Positions 48,915 to 57,556 are shown, counted from the stretch's first letter. The stretch is DNA of 64,000 bases from Nocardioides sp. zg-DK7169 (GCF_013155365.1 NZ_JABJRA010000006.1:186001-250000); one strand, 5' to 3'. A program made the numbers and translations. The notes: generated by a model not told the origin, from the sequence alone.

Positions 48915-50294
48915 GTGCTCGACCCCCGCCAGGTGAATCAGGTCCTCGACTTCTGCCTCCGCGTCGGAGAGCTCCTGCTGGCCTCCGGTGCCGGCGCGGC
49001 GGACGTCACCGCGACGATGCAGAGCGTGGCCCAGCACCTCGGCCTGCGGGGCGCCGACACCGACGTCACCTTCACCTCGGTCTCGATGAGCCACCACGCC
49101 GACCCCGAGGAACAGCCGATCGTCGCGACCCGCACGGTCAAGCAGCGCACCATCGACTACGAGCACCTCACCCGTGTCGACCACCTGGTCCGCGCGATCC
49201 TCCACGACCAGATCGACCTCAAGGAGGCCCGGACCTCGCTGGCCCGGATCGTCTCCTCGGGCCACATCCGCGCCCGCTGGCGGGTCACCTTGGCCTGGGG
49301 AGCGATGTGCGCCGGTGTCGCGATCCAGCTCGGCGGCGACCTGTACGTCGTCCTGGTCGCCTGCGTCGCGGCCATGCTGATCGACCGGCTCCAGCTGCGG
49401 ATGTCGCGCGCCCGGCTGCCGTTCTTCTACCAGCAGGTCGCCGGCGGCGGCCTGGCCACGGCGGTCGGCGTCTCCGCGGGCCTCGCGCCCGTCGAGGTCG
49501 ACATCTCGCTCGTCATCACCGCGAACATCGTCATGCTGCTGGCCGGTATCGGGTTCATGGGCGCCCTCCAGGACGCGCTCAGCGGCTTCTACGTCACCGC
49601 CGGCGCCCGCCTCACCGAGGCGATCCTGGCCACCGCCGGCATCATCGGCGGCGTCAGCGGCGGCCTCAGCGTCGCCCAGATGATCGGGGTCGACATCCCG
49701 CCGCTCGACCCCGGCCGCGGGGACCTGCAGACCTTCGGCATGCTCGTGGTCGGCGCCGCGGTCTGCGCGGCCTCCTTCTCCTACGCCTCCTACGCGCCGG
49801 GCCGCATCATCGCGCCGATCGCCGGCGTCGCCGCGGTCGCGATCGCGATCGCGCAATCCATCGCGCTGCCCGGCATCGGGCGTACCTGGTCGGTCGCGAT
49901 GGCCGCCCTCTTCGTCGGTCTGGTCGCCTTCTCGGTCGCCGGGCGCATGCGCGTGCCACCGCTGGTCGTCGTCGTGTCCGCCGTCGTGCCGATGCTGCCG
50001 GGGCTCTCGATCTACCGCGGCCTCACCCTGCTCGCCGAGGGACGTCCCGGAGACACCTCGGCCGGGCTGCTGGCGATGGTCACCGCTGCCTCGGTGGCGA
50101 TCGCGCTGTCGGCCGGCGTGATCCTGGGCGAGTACATCGCCCAGCCGCTCAAGCGCGAGGCGCGCCGCCTCGAGACCCGCCTGGCCGGGCCGCGCCTGGT
50201 CGGCCCGATCCGCGACCGCAGCACCCGCACGCGCCGCCGCCGCTCCGAGAACGGCAACGGCAACGGGGAGGCGACCGCGGTCAACGGGGACTGA
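48915..50294 (+). CDS. Threonine/serine exporter family protein (ThrE-like)
   Basis: A 459-residue protein of the ThrE family, named for the Corynebacterium threonine and serine exporter. The N-terminal half is a cytoplasmic domain beginning VNQVLDFCLRVGELLLASG, with the family motif GAADVTATM. The membrane part has about ten segments, first LAWGAMCAGVAIQLGGDLY, with the DUF1212/ThrE split into two membrane halves (IGFMGALQDALSGFYVT and VPMLPGLSIYRGL). The C-terminus is a basic tail ending in Asn-Gly repeats. GTG 48915 follows TGGCACCAT by seven bases, a weak extended -10. The last 14 bases overlap the DUF402 gene on the other strand. Confidence 0.85.
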   Translation: MLDPRQVNQVLDFCLRVGELLLASGAGAADVTATMQSVAQHLGLRGADTDVTFTSVSMSHHADPEEQPIVATRTVKQRTIDYEHLTRVDHLVRAILHDQIDLKEARTSLARIVSSGHIRARWRVTLAWGAMCAGVAIQLGGDLYVVLVACVAAMLIDRLQLRMSRARLPFFYQQVAGGGLATAVGVSAGLAPVEVDISLVITANIVMLLAGIGFMGALQDALSGFYVTAGARLTEAILATAGIIGGVSGGLSVAQMIGVDIPPLDPGRGDLQTFGMLVVGAAVCAASFSYASYAPGRIIAPIAGVAAVAIAIAQSIALPGIGRTWSVAMAALFVGLVAFSVAGRMRVPPLVVVVSAVVPMLPGLSIYRGLTLLAEGRPGDTSAGLLAMVTAASVAIALSAGVILGEYIAQPLKREARRLETRLAGPRLVGPIRDRSTRTRRRRSENGNGNGEATAVNGD

Positions 50295-50826
50295 GCCCGC
50301 GCACCCGTTCCAGCCACGCCCCCGCGCTCCCGTCGTACGGCGGGGAGGCGGCGGCGACCGCGCGGCGCACCCGCTCGCAGCTGTCCAGGGCGGCCGCGAC
50401 CACGCCGGCGGGGTAGTCGAGGTCGACCCGGTGCGCGGCGAACTCGTCCTCGTCGTCGACCCAGACCCGCCCGGTGTCGCCCCGGATCACGTCGAGGTCC
50501 AGGTCGACGCTGCGCAGGACGGGCACCTCGCCCTCGCGGTCCCACCGGGGTGGGGAGGCGATGTCGACGTAGAGCGTGCACCAGTTGCCCGGTCCGTAGA
50601 ACGTGGGCAGGCTCCACGCGCTGGGGCTCACCAGCGTCACCGAGTCGACCTCGGAGACGTAGGCAGCGCCGGGACGCGCGTGCCGGGTGCCGGCGGGGAA
50701 GCCCAGCCAGTCGCCGTGCTCGTCGCTGCCGAGCAGCAGCCCGTCGAACTCCCAGTGCGCGCCGCCGCCCCACTTGGTGATGACGACCCGGATCGGGCTG
50801 CCGGGGCTCCCGGCTCCGGTCGGCAC
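50281..50826 (-). CDS. DUF402 domain protein
   Basis: A 181-residue soluble protein of the DUF402/FomD-like family. The conserved core is SEVDSVTLVSPSAWSLPTFY, then WCTLYVDIASPPRWD and the metal-binding-like LDLDVIRGDTGRVWVDDEDEF. FomD hydrolyses cytidylyl-phosphonates, and other DUF402 members act as nucleoside di/triphosphatases; the function of this one is unknown. The GTG start at 50826 is eight bases after the stop of the SDR gene, whose TAGGCG could double as a -10. The gene therefore follows the SDR in the same transcriptional direction. Its 3' end overlaps the exporter gene by 14 bp. Confidence 0.8.
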   Translation of the reverse strand: MPTGAGSPGSPIRVVITKWGGGAHWEFDGLLLGSDEHGDWLGFPAGTRHARPGAAYVSEVDSVTLVSPSAWSLPTFYGPGNWCTLYVDIASPPRWDREGEVPVLRSVDLDLDVIRGDTGRVWVDDEDEFAAHRVDLDYPAGVVAAALDSCERVRRAVAAASPPYDGSAGAWLERVRGLSPR

Positions 50827-50834
50827 AGCCGCGC

Positions 50835-51677
50835 CTAGACGATCTCGACGTGCTCGGGCAGCGTCTTGCGGGCCACCCGCGCCGCGACGTCCTGGAACCG
50901 CGAGCCCAGCAGCTGGCCGAGGTGGTGCACCGCGTGGGCGTCCGGGCCGACGAGCACCCGCCCGCGCCCGCGCAGCACCCCGGAGACGATCACCCGCGCC
51001 GCCTTCTCCGGGGTGGTGCGCGCCAGCCGGGTGTCGAAGAGCTCCGCGGTCGCGGCGGCGTCCTCCTTCGCGGAGACCCGGGCGCTGCGGGCGATCGCGG
51101 TGCGGATCCCGCCGGGATGCACCGAGGTCACCCCGACCGGGTGCCCCGCGCGGAGCATCTCGGAGCGGATCGCCTCGGTCATGCCCCGCACCGCGAACTT
51201 CGTCGCGTTGTAGATGCTCTGCCCCGGCATCGGCACCAGGCCGAAGAGCGAGGAGAGGTTCACCAGGTGCCCGTCGCCCGAGGCGATCAGGTGCGGCAGG
51301 AACTCCTTGCTCCCGGTCAGCATCCCGCCGAGGTTGATGCCCATGATCCAGTCGATGTCGTCGTACTCGAGGTCGGTGAAGTCCCCGGCGAGGGCCACCC
51401 CGGCGTTGTTGACCATCACGTTGACCCGGCCGAAGTGCTCCGCGACGGCCGAGGCGTACGCGGCGAACGCAGCCCGGTCGGCCACGTCGAGGCGGTCCGC
51501 GCGCACCTGCCGGGCCCCCGCGGACCCGGCCAGCCGGACCGTCTCGGCCAGGCCCGCCTCGTCGACGTCGGAGAGCGCGAGCAGCGACCCGTGCCGCGCG
51601 CACTCCGCGGCCAGGGCCCGTCCGATCCCGGAGGCGGCGCCGGTGATCACGACCACCTTGTCGTCGAGGGTCCTCAT
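50835..51677 (-). CDS. Short-chain dehydrogenase/reductase
   Basis: An SDR of 280 residues. Motifs: TGAASGIG for the cofactor, VNNAGVAL for the NAG strand, NLSSLFG for the catalytic serine region and YNATKFAV for Tyr and Lys. After the Rossmann part, HPGGIRTAIARSARV and a C-terminal helix-rich part match the actinobacterial group of SDRs often near acyl-CoA or steroid genes. The substrate is unknown. ATG 51677 gives the normal six-residue approach to the first strand. It lies directly upstream of the DUF402 gene, with the stop codon eight bases from that start, so they may be one transcription unit. Confidence 0.83.
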   Translation of the reverse strand: MRTLDDKVVVITGAASGIGRALAAECARHGSLLALSDVDEAGLAETVRLAGSAGARQVRADRLDVADRAAFAAYASAVAEHFGRVNVMVNNAGVALAGDFTDLEYDDIDWIMGINLGGMLTGSKEFLPHLIASGDGHLVNLSSLFGLVPMPGQSIYNATKFAVRGMTEAIRSEMLRAGHPVGVTSVHPGGIRTAIARSARVSAKEDAAATAELFDTRLARTTPEKAARVIVSGVLRGRGRVLVGPDAHAVHHLGQLLGSRFQDVAARVARKTLPEHVEIV

Positions 51678-51763
51678 GCGGTCACGGGGTCCGGGGCGGC
51701 AGCGCTCATGGGCAGACCGTAGTGACGCCCGCGCGACAGGGTCAACGAGCGCGCGCCGCGCCC

Positions 51764-53023
51764 TCAGGCGCCGACCAGGTCCGCGAGCTGGTCGAGGCCC
51801 CAGAGCAGGTCGTCCTCGGCGATCACCAGCGGGGGAGCGAGGCGGATCGTCGAGCCGTGGGTGTCCTTGGCCAGCACCCCGCGCTCCATCAGCCGCTCGC
51901 ACACCTCACGCCCGGTGCCGACGCGCGGGTCCACGTCGACGCCGGCCCACAGCCCGCGGGTGCGTACGCCGACCACGCCGCGCCCGAGCATCGCGTCGAG
52001 GCGTTCGCGCAGCACCTCGCCGAGGTCGCGGGCGCGCGCCTGGTGCTCGCCGGTGGACAGCATCTCCACCACCGTGCGCCCGACCGCGCACGCGAGCGGG
52101 TTGCCGCCGAAGGTCGAGCCGTGCTGGCCGGGACGCAGGACGCCGAGCACGTCGCGGTCGGCCACCACCGCGGAGACCGGCACGATCCCGCCGCCCAGCG
52201 CCTTGCCGAGGACGTAGAGGTCGGGGACGACGCCTTCGTGGTCGCAGGCGAAGGTGCGCCCGGTGCGCCCGAGGCCCGCCTGGATCTCGTCGGCGGCGAG
52301 CAGCACCCCGTGGCGGGTGCAGAGCTCGCGTACGCCGCTCAGGTAGCCGAGCGGCGGGATGACCACGCCGCTCTCGCCCTGGATCGGCTCGAGGAGCACG
52401 GCGACCGTGGCGGGGGTGATCGCGGCCTGGAGGGCGGCGAGGTCGCCGTAGGTCACCGTGCGGAAGCCCGGGGTGAAGGGCCCGAAGCCGTCGCGCGCCT
52501 CGGGGTCGTCGGAGAACCCCACGATCGTGGTGGTGCGGCCGTGGAAGTTGCCGCTCATCACGATGATCTCGGCGGCGTCGGGCGCGACGCCCTTGACCTC
52601 GTAGCCCCACTTGCGCGCGACCTTGATCGCGGTCTCCACGGCCTCCGCCCCGGTGTTCATGGGGAGCACGAGGTCCTTGCCGCACAGGTCGCCGAGCGCG
52701 CCGCAGAAGTCGGCGAACTGGTCGTGCACGAAGGCCCGGCTGGTGAGGGTGAGCCGGTCGAGCTGCTCGTGGGCGGCGCGCAGCAGCGTGGGGTGGCCGT
52801 GGCCGAAGTTGAGCGCGGAGTAGCCGGCGAGCAGGTCGAGGTAGCGGGCCCCCTCGAGGTCGGTCATCCAGGCGCCCTCGGCGTGCTCCACAACGACCGG
52901 CAGCGGGTGGTAGTTGTGGGCGGTACGGGCGTCGGCGCGCGCGAGCTGGCGGCTCGAGGGCGTCTCCAGGTCCGCCCGGCGGGCCTGGTCGGTGGTGGTG
53001 ATCCCGGTCGTGACGGTCGTCAT
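51764..53023 (-). CDS. rocD: Ornithine-oxo-acid transaminase
   Basis: RocD (419 residues) is a PLP-dependent class III aminotransferase that turns ornithine into glutamate-5-semialdehyde in arginine breakdown. The PLP lysine is near 274 in YVLGKALGGGIVP, the cofactor aspartate is in LLAADEIQAGLGRTGR, and MNTGAEAVETAIK binds the phosphate. The N-terminal NYHPLPVVVEHAEGAWM is typical of ornithine aminotransferases and separates it from acetylornithine enzymes. AGGAGG stands before the ATG. No arginase or other roc gene is next to it. The palindrome at 53098-53114 is a good operator for a GntR-type regulator acting on catabolic genes. Confidence 0.94.
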   Translation of the reverse strand: MTTVTTGITTTDQARRADLETPSSRQLARADARTAHNYHPLPVVVEHAEGAWMTDLEGARYLDLLAGYSALNFGHGHPTLLRAAHEQLDRLTLTSRAFVHDQFADFCGALGDLCGKDLVLPMNTGAEAVETAIKVARKWGYEVKGVAPDAAEIIVMSGNFHGRTTTIVGFSDDPEARDGFGPFTPGFRTVTYGDLAALQAAITPATVAVLLEPIQGESGVVIPPLGYLSGVRELCTRHGVLLAADEIQAGLGRTGRTFACDHEGVVPDLYVLGKALGGGIVPVSAVVADRDVLGVLRPGQHGSTFGGNPLACAVGRTVVEMLSTGEHQARARDLGEVLRERLDAMLGRGVVGVRTRGLWAGVDVDPRVGTGREVCERLMERGVLAKDTHGSTIRLAPPLVIAEDDLLWGLDQLADLVGA

Positions 53024-53097
53024 CGGATGTCGCCTCCTCGCGTCTACGTGCCTGGTGGCCCGGCCGGCGGATCCGGCGAGCCCGGTCGAGTCTGACG

Positions 53098-53114
53098 AGA
53101 TTGTCAGACAATCT
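53098..53114. promoter_or_regulatory. FadR/GntR-like operator upstream of rocD
   Basis: AGATTGTC-A-GACAATCT is a perfect 8-1-8 palindrome, and TTGTCAGACAA within it fits the FadR-subfamily pattern TNGTNNNACNA. It lies 75 bp before the rocD start codon and 88 bp after the sensor kinase stop codon. No GntR gene is in the window. Confidence 0.65.
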
Positions 53115-53202
53115 TGGCGTCAGCGTAACCGCAGCGGCGTCGCCCGGCGACCCCTTTCGCCGGGGTTTCGCCGCGGCGCGTCGTCCCGGGTGGCGGCGGG
53201 TG

Positions 53203-54594
53203 TCAGGCGGGCCGGAGGGTGACGCGGAGCGTGGTGTCGCCCGGGGCGCTGCGCAGCTCGACCCGTCCTCCCTGTGCCTCCAGGATCGCGCGCACCAGCG
53301 CCAGGCCGAGCCCGGCGCCACCGCTGCGCTGCCGCGAGGCGTCGCCGCGCACGAAGCGCTCGAAGGCGTGCTCGGCGAGGTCGGGCGGGAAGCCGGGGCC
53401 GTCGTCGTGGACGCTGAAGCCGCCGGGGCGCGCGGACACGGCCACCGTGGTGCCGGCCGGGGTGTGCCTGCGGGCGTTGCTGAGCAGGTTGCTCACCACC
53501 TGGTGCAGGCGCTGGGCGTCGCCGAGCACCATCACGGACTCCTCGGGCAGGTCCAGGCGCCAGTGGTGGTCCGGGGCGAGCACCCGGGCGTCGGACACCG
53601 CCTCGAGCAGCAGGAGCGTGAGGTCGACCGGCTCGCTCTCCAGCGGCCGGCCGGCGTCGAGACGGGCGAGCAGCAGCAGGTCCTCGACCAGCGAGGTCAT
53701 CCGCCCGGACTCCTCCTCGACCTTCGCCAGGGCGGTCCGGGTCGCCTCGGGGTCGTCGGGCCGGCGCCGGGCGAGCTCGGTGTAGCCGGCGATCGTGGCC
53801 AACGGCGTCCGCAGCTCGTGGGAGGCGTCGGCGACGAACTGGCGCACCTGCTGCTCGCTGCGGTGCCGGGCGGCCAGCGCGGAGCCCACGTGCGCGAGCA
53901 GGGTGTTGAGCGCCGCGCCCACCTGCCCGACCTCGGTGCGGTCGTCGGTGAGGCGGGCCGGCACCCGGGTGCTCAGGTCGACGTCGCCGGAGGCGAGCGG
54001 CAGCGCGGCGACCTCGTGCGCGGTGCGGGCCACCTCGGTGAGGGGACGCAGCTGGCGGCGTACGACGACCGAGCCGACGACGGCCGCGGCCGCGACGCCG
54101 AGGAGCACCAGCACGACCTCCCAGCCGATCAGCGTGCGGACCGCGTCGTCGACGTCGGCCGTCGGGAGCCCCAGCACCAGGACCCCACGGTCGAGCTCGA
54201 GCGCGGCCGCGCGGTAGCTCCCGAGCGCGCCGAGGTCGACCTCGCGCGGGCGTCCGTCGGTGGGCATGTCCTCGAGCGCCGCGACCTGGTCGTCGTCGAG
54301 CTCGCGGCGGCTCCCCGGCCCGTCGCCGAGCACGGCGCTGTCGTCCCGGCCGTCGCTGGAGATCGCGAGCACGACGGTGCCCGGCGCCTGGTTGCGCGGG
54401 TCGATCGCCAGCGGGGCGCCGGGCGGGACCCGGGTGGCGCTGCTGAGCGCCTCGCGGACCTCCGTGTCGACCTGGTCGTGGAGCCGGTCGCTCATCGCCA
54501 GCGTGGTGACCGTGGCCACGAGCGCGGTGACCACCGCGACCAGCGCCACGGCCGTGAGGACCAGGCGGGCGGTGAGGGAGCGCCAGCGGCTCAT
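53203..54594 (-). CDS. Sensor histidine kinase
   Basis: A 463-residue membrane kinase. One membrane span at about 10-33, an extracytoplasmic sensor region of about 115 residues without known fold, a second span at about 155-178, a HAMP domain, then the dimerisation domain with the phospho-acceptor His near 260 in FVADASHELRTPLATI, and the ATPase with N box VVSNLLSNARRH, DGPGFP (G1) and SGGAGLGLALV (G2). All blocks are intact. It is translationally coupled to the response regulator by an ATGA overlap. The signal is unknown. Together they resemble the actinobacterial TrcRS/MprAB-type systems. Confidence 0.93.
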   Translation of the reverse strand: MSRWRSLTARLVLTAVALVAVVTALVATVTTLAMSDRLHDQVDTEVREALSSATRVPPGAPLAIDPRNQAPGTVVLAISSDGRDDSAVLGDGPGSRRELDDDQVAALEDMPTDGRPREVDLGALGSYRAAALELDRGVLVLGLPTADVDDAVRTLIGWEVVLVLLGVAAAAVVGSVVVRRQLRPLTEVARTAHEVAALPLASGDVDLSTRVPARLTDDRTEVGQVGAALNTLLAHVGSALAARHRSEQQVRQFVADASHELRTPLATIAGYTELARRRPDDPEATRTALAKVEEESGRMTSLVEDLLLLARLDAGRPLESEPVDLTLLLLEAVSDARVLAPDHHWRLDLPEESVMVLGDAQRLHQVVSNLLSNARRHTPAGTTVAVSARPGGFSVHDDGPGFPPDLAEHAFERFVRGDASRQRSGGAGLGLALVRAILEAQGGRVELRSAPGDTTLRVTLRPA

Positions 54595-55310
54595 GTTGCC
54601 GGCTTGAGCACGTAGCCCGCGCCGCGCATCGTGTGGATCATCGGAGCGCGCCCGGCGTCGATCTTCTTGCGCAGGTAGGAGATGTAGAGCTCCACCACGT
54701 TGGCCTGCCCGCCGAAGTCGTAGTTCCACACCCGGTCCAGGATCTGGGCCTTGCTGAGCACCCGGCGCGGGTTGCGCATCAGGTAGCGCAGCAGCTCGAA
54801 CTCGGTGGCGGTCAGGTGCACCTCGTCGCCGCCGCGAGTGACCTCGTGGCTGTCCTCGTCGAGGACCAGGTCGCCGACCACCAGCACCGAGCCGGCCTGC
54901 GCCTGCTGCGCCCCCGCCCGCCGCATCAGCGCGCGGAGCCGGGCCACCAGCTCCTCCAGCGAGAACGGCTTGGTCACGTAGTCGTCGCCACCGGCGGTGA
55001 GCCCGGTGATCCGGTCCTCGACGGCGTCCTTGGCGGTCAGGAACACCACCGGTACGTCGGGGTCGTGCGCGCGCATGCGGCGCAGCACCTCCAGCCCGTC
55101 GAGGTCGGGCAGCATCATGTCGAGCACGACCGCGTCCGGGCGCAGGTCGCGGGCGACGCGGACCGCGTCCAGCCCGGTGAGGGCCGTCTCGACGGTCCAA
55201 CCCTCGTAGCGCAGGGCCATCGAGATGAGCTCGGCGATGTTGGCCTCGTCGTCGACGACGAGGACGCGTACCGGAGTGCCGTCCGGGCGGGTGAGATCGG
55301 ACCTGGCCAT
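54591..55310 (-). CDS. OmpR-family response regulator
   Basis: A 239-residue regulator. The receiver domain has the acidic pair Asp20-Asp21, the phospho-acceptor Asp64 in VVLDMMLPDLDG and the conserved Lys in VTKPFSLEEL. The DNA-binding domain is of OmpR/PhoB type, with LTATEFELLRYLMRN and the recognition helix region VVELYISYLRKKID. It is the first gene of the operon with the sensor kinase. The two inverted repeat-pairs at 55332-55351 and 55398-55417 in its promoter are very likely its own binding sites, so autoregulation and control of the divergent acidic protein gene are predicted. Confidence 0.94.
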   Translation of the reverse strand: MARSDLTRPDGTPVRVLVVDDEANIAELISMALRYEGWTVETALTGLDAVRVARDLRPDAVVLDMMLPDLDGLEVLRRMRAHDPDVPVVFLTAKDAVEDRITGLTAGGDDYVTKPFSLEELVARLRALMRRAGAQQAQAGSVLVVGDLVLDEDSHEVTRGGDEVHLTATEFELLRYLMRNPRRVLSKAQILDRVWNYDFGGQANVVELYISYLRKKIDAGRAPMIHTMRGAGYVLKPAT

Positions 55311-55331
55311 GCCCTCATCGTCCTCGCGAAC

Positions 55332-55351
55332 CCTGTGCGTGTCCTGTGCGT
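55332..55351 (+). promoter_or_regulatory. Response regulator site 1: direct repeat CCTGTGCGT, 11-bp period
   Basis: CCTGTGCGT-GT-CCTGTGCGT: two perfect 9-bp half-sites one helical turn apart, the usual layout for an OmpR-family dimer. It lies 21 bp before the response regulator start. Confidence 0.72.
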
Positions 55352-55397
55352 CCCGGGTGGTTTCCGGCGAGCCGGATCCCTGCCGGACTCCGAGGTG

Positions 55398-55417
55398 ACA
55401 CACAGGGAACGCACAGC
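55398..55417 (-). promoter_or_regulatory. Response regulator site 2, inverted copy
   Basis: On the minus strand the sequence reads GCTGTGCGT-TC-CCTGTGTGT, two half-sites 11 bp apart with two differences from site 1 in total. It lies 42 bp before the acidic protein gene at 55460, in opposite orientation to site 1. Confidence 0.68.
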
Positions 55418-55459
55418 TCCCGGCGCCACGATGGCGACGTCGCAACCGAAGGAGGAGAG

Positions 55460-55957
55460 ATGACCCAGACCCCTCAGAACCCCCAGCCGCAGGGCCCGCG
55501 TCCCTCGGCTCCGCTGGCGAACCAGCCGACCACCCCGCCGACCGGCCAGCCGGCCGCCTCGGAGCGGAAGTCCTGGCGCGAGCGGACCTTCCCGCTCCGC
55601 TCCCTGGCCGCCGTCGGCGCGGCCGGGCTGCTGCTCGGCGGCTTCGCCGGCGCCGGCATCGGCGTCGCGGCGGCCGACGACGACGGCTCGCAGGGCCCCG
55701 ACGACGTGCCCGCCCAGGGCGAGTGGCGGGGCGGGCCCGAGGGCGACCAGCAGGGCGACGGCCAGCAGATGCCCTACGGCGGCCCCGGCATGCCCGACGG
55801 CGGCCCGGGGATGCCCGACGATGATCAGGGCATGCCGGACGGTGGCGAGGGCATGCCGGACGGCCACGAGCACGGTCCCGAGCGGTACGACGGACAGGAC
55901 CGCCCCGACGGCGAGGACCGCCCGGACCTCTCGGAGGACCAGGCCCAGGACGGGTGA
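55460..55957 (+). CDS. Acidic repeat protein with one membrane segment, divergent from TCS
   Basis: A 165-residue protein. Residues 1-43 are Pro/Gln-rich and cytoplasmic, one hydrophobic segment follows (LAAVGAAGLLLGGFAGAGIG), and the outer part after ADDDGSQGPDD is low-complexity and acidic, with a short repeated Gly-Met-Pro-Asp unit (GMPDGGPGMPDDDQGMPDGG) five or so times. I know no family. GGAGGAG before the ATG is a very strong ribosome site. The divergent response regulator and its two sites indicate that this gene is the main target of the two-component system. The acidic repeats could bind calcium or polymers; that is inference. A strong terminator follows. Confidence 0.72.
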   Translation: MTQTPQNPQPQGPRPSAPLANQPTTPPTGQPAASERKSWRERTFPLRSLAAVGAAGLLLGGFAGAGIGVAAADDDGSQGPDDVPAQGEWRGGPEGDQQGDGQQMPYGGPGMPDGGPGMPDDDQGMPDGGEGMPDGHEHGPERYDGQDRPDGEDRPDLSEDQAQDG

Positions 55958-55972
55958 GCCGGCCCGGACGAC

Positions 55973-56010
55973 ACGCAGGCCCGATGACCCCGCGGTCATC
56001 GGGCCTGCGT
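55973..56010. terminator. Bidirectional hairpin terminator
   Basis: A perfect 17-bp stem (ACGCAGGCCCGATGACC with its complement) and CCGC loop between convergent genes. Confidence 0.9.
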
Positions 56011-56035
56011 CGTCAGTGGCGAGGACGCGGCTGGG

Positions 56036-57550
56036 TCAGCCGATCAGGTCGCGCACCGCGAGCGAGGCGAAGACCATCGCGCTGCCCAGCGGCGCGCCCG
56101 GCGCGGGGTAGACCCCGCCGAACATCGAGGCGGTGGAGTTGCTGGAGGCGTAGAGCCCCGGCAGCGTCGAGCCGTCCTCGCGCAGCACCCGGCCGACGGC
56201 GTCGGTGACCAGCCCGCCCTTGGTGCCGAGGTCGGAGAGCACGAACCGCGCGGCGTAGAACGGCGCCTTGTCGCACGGGGTGAGGGCCTTGTTGGGCCCG
56301 GTGCCGACGGCGAAGAAGGTGTCGTACTCGTCCTGGCCGCGGCCGAAGTCCGGGTCGACGCCCTGCTCGGCGTGGGAGTTGAAACGCTCGACCTGCTCGA
56401 CGAGGGCGTCGACGGGCAGCCCCGTGGCCTCGGCGAGCTCCGCGATCGTGTCGGCCTTGACCCAGGTGCCCGCGGCGAGGTGCTCGTCGGCGTCACCCTG
56501 GGGGATGGCGATGGCCGGCAGCTGCCCGCCCTCGCGGTCGTCGAAGATGTACCAGGAGGGGATCCGCTCGGGAGCCTTGGCCATCTCCCGGCCGAACCGG
56601 TCGTAGGGCAGGGACTCGTTGGCGTAGCGGCGCCCTGTGCTGTCGACCATCAGGCCGCTGCGGAAGCCGAGGGTGAAGGAGCCGGCGCCGGAGGGCTGCT
56701 CCAGGCCGGGGCAGAACCAGCCGACGCCACCGAAGTCGGCCGCCGCGCCGATCGCGATCGCGGCCTCGATCGGCTCGCCGGTGTTGGTGCCCGCGGGCGC
56801 CATCGTCCAGGCGGCGTCGCCGGGAACGCCGTGCGCGGCGCGCATCTCCGGGTTGCGCTCGAAGCCGCCGGCCGCCACGAGGACGCCGCGCTCCGCGCGC
56901 AGCTCCACGGGGCCCTCGGGGGTCATCGCTGCCGCGCCGACCACGCGGCCGGCGTCGTCGGTCACGTAGCCGGTGACCGGGAGGTTCGTGCGGATCTCGC
57001 CGCCCGCCTCGACGTACGCCGCCGCGAGGCGCGCGATCAGGGCCTGGCCGCCGGTGAGCGAGGAGCGCCCGCCCTGTCCGACCCGGTCGAGCTCGACCGG
57101 CGGGCGCACCAGCGGCGCCACCTCGGCCGGCAGGTCGGCGCGGTCCACGGCGCTGACCTGGATCGAGCGCCCGTTGGGCACCCGGCCGGGCGCGTCGAAG
57201 TACTCCGCGAACGGCACCGGCACGAAGTCGATGCCCATCGCCTCGAGCTCGGCGACGAGCGCGGGCGCATGGCCCACGAAGGCCTCGAGCTTGTCCTGGT
57301 CGGGGTCGCTCAGCACCGCGTTGAGGTAGGTGCGCGCCGCGTCGGTGGAGTCCGGGAGGCCGGCGCGCTGCTGCACGTCGGTCCCCGGCAGCCAGCAGGC
57401 GCCACCGGAGTACGCCGAGGTGCCGCCGATGTACTCCGTCTTCTCCACGACCACGGTGCGCAGGCCCGCCCGGGCCGCGAGGAGCGCCCCCGTCAGCGCG
57501 CCGCCACCGGAACCGACCACCACCACGTCGTACTGCTCTGCCTGGGTCAT
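56036..57550 (-). CDS. FAD-dependent dehydrogenase, 3-ketosteroid-delta1-dehydrogenase-like
   Basis: A 504-residue flavoprotein of the fumarate reductase/KstD superfamily. The FAD motif is VVVGSGGGALTGALLAA, the second nucleotide block is VVVEKTEYIGGTSAYSGG, and the substrate-domain motif is GGFERNPEMRAAHGVPG. The C-terminal FAD motif GGLVTDAVGRVL and the SNSTASMFGGVYPAPG end match KstD and FadB-like flavocytochrome relatives. Steroid or other ketone dehydrogenation is plausible, but no steroid gene is nearby. ATG 57550 is six bases after a TACCTT -10 element on its strand, so the mRNA is probably leaderless. It converges on the acidic protein gene over a terminator. Confidence 0.88.
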   Translation of the reverse strand: MTQAEQYDVVVVGSGGGALTGALLAARAGLRTVVVEKTEYIGGTSAYSGGACWLPGTDVQQRAGLPDSTDAARTYLNAVLSDPDQDKLEAFVGHAPALVAELEAMGIDFVPVPFAEYFDAPGRVPNGRSIQVSAVDRADLPAEVAPLVRPPVELDRVGQGGRSSLTGGQALIARLAAAYVEAGGEIRTNLPVTGYVTDDAGRVVGAAAMTPEGPVELRAERGVLVAAGGFERNPEMRAAHGVPGDAAWTMAPAGTNTGEPIEAAIAIGAAADFGGVGWFCPGLEQPSGAGSFTLGFRSGLMVDSTGRRYANESLPYDRFGREMAKAPERIPSWYIFDDREGGQLPAIAIPQGDADEHLAAGTWVKADTIAELAEATGLPVDALVEQVERFNSHAEQGVDPDFGRGQDEYDTFFAVGTGPNKALTPCDKAPFYAARFVLSDLGTKGGLVTDAVGRVLREDGSTLPGLYASSNSTASMFGGVYPAPGAPLGSAMVFASLAVRDLIG

Positions 57551-57556
57551 GGCGCG

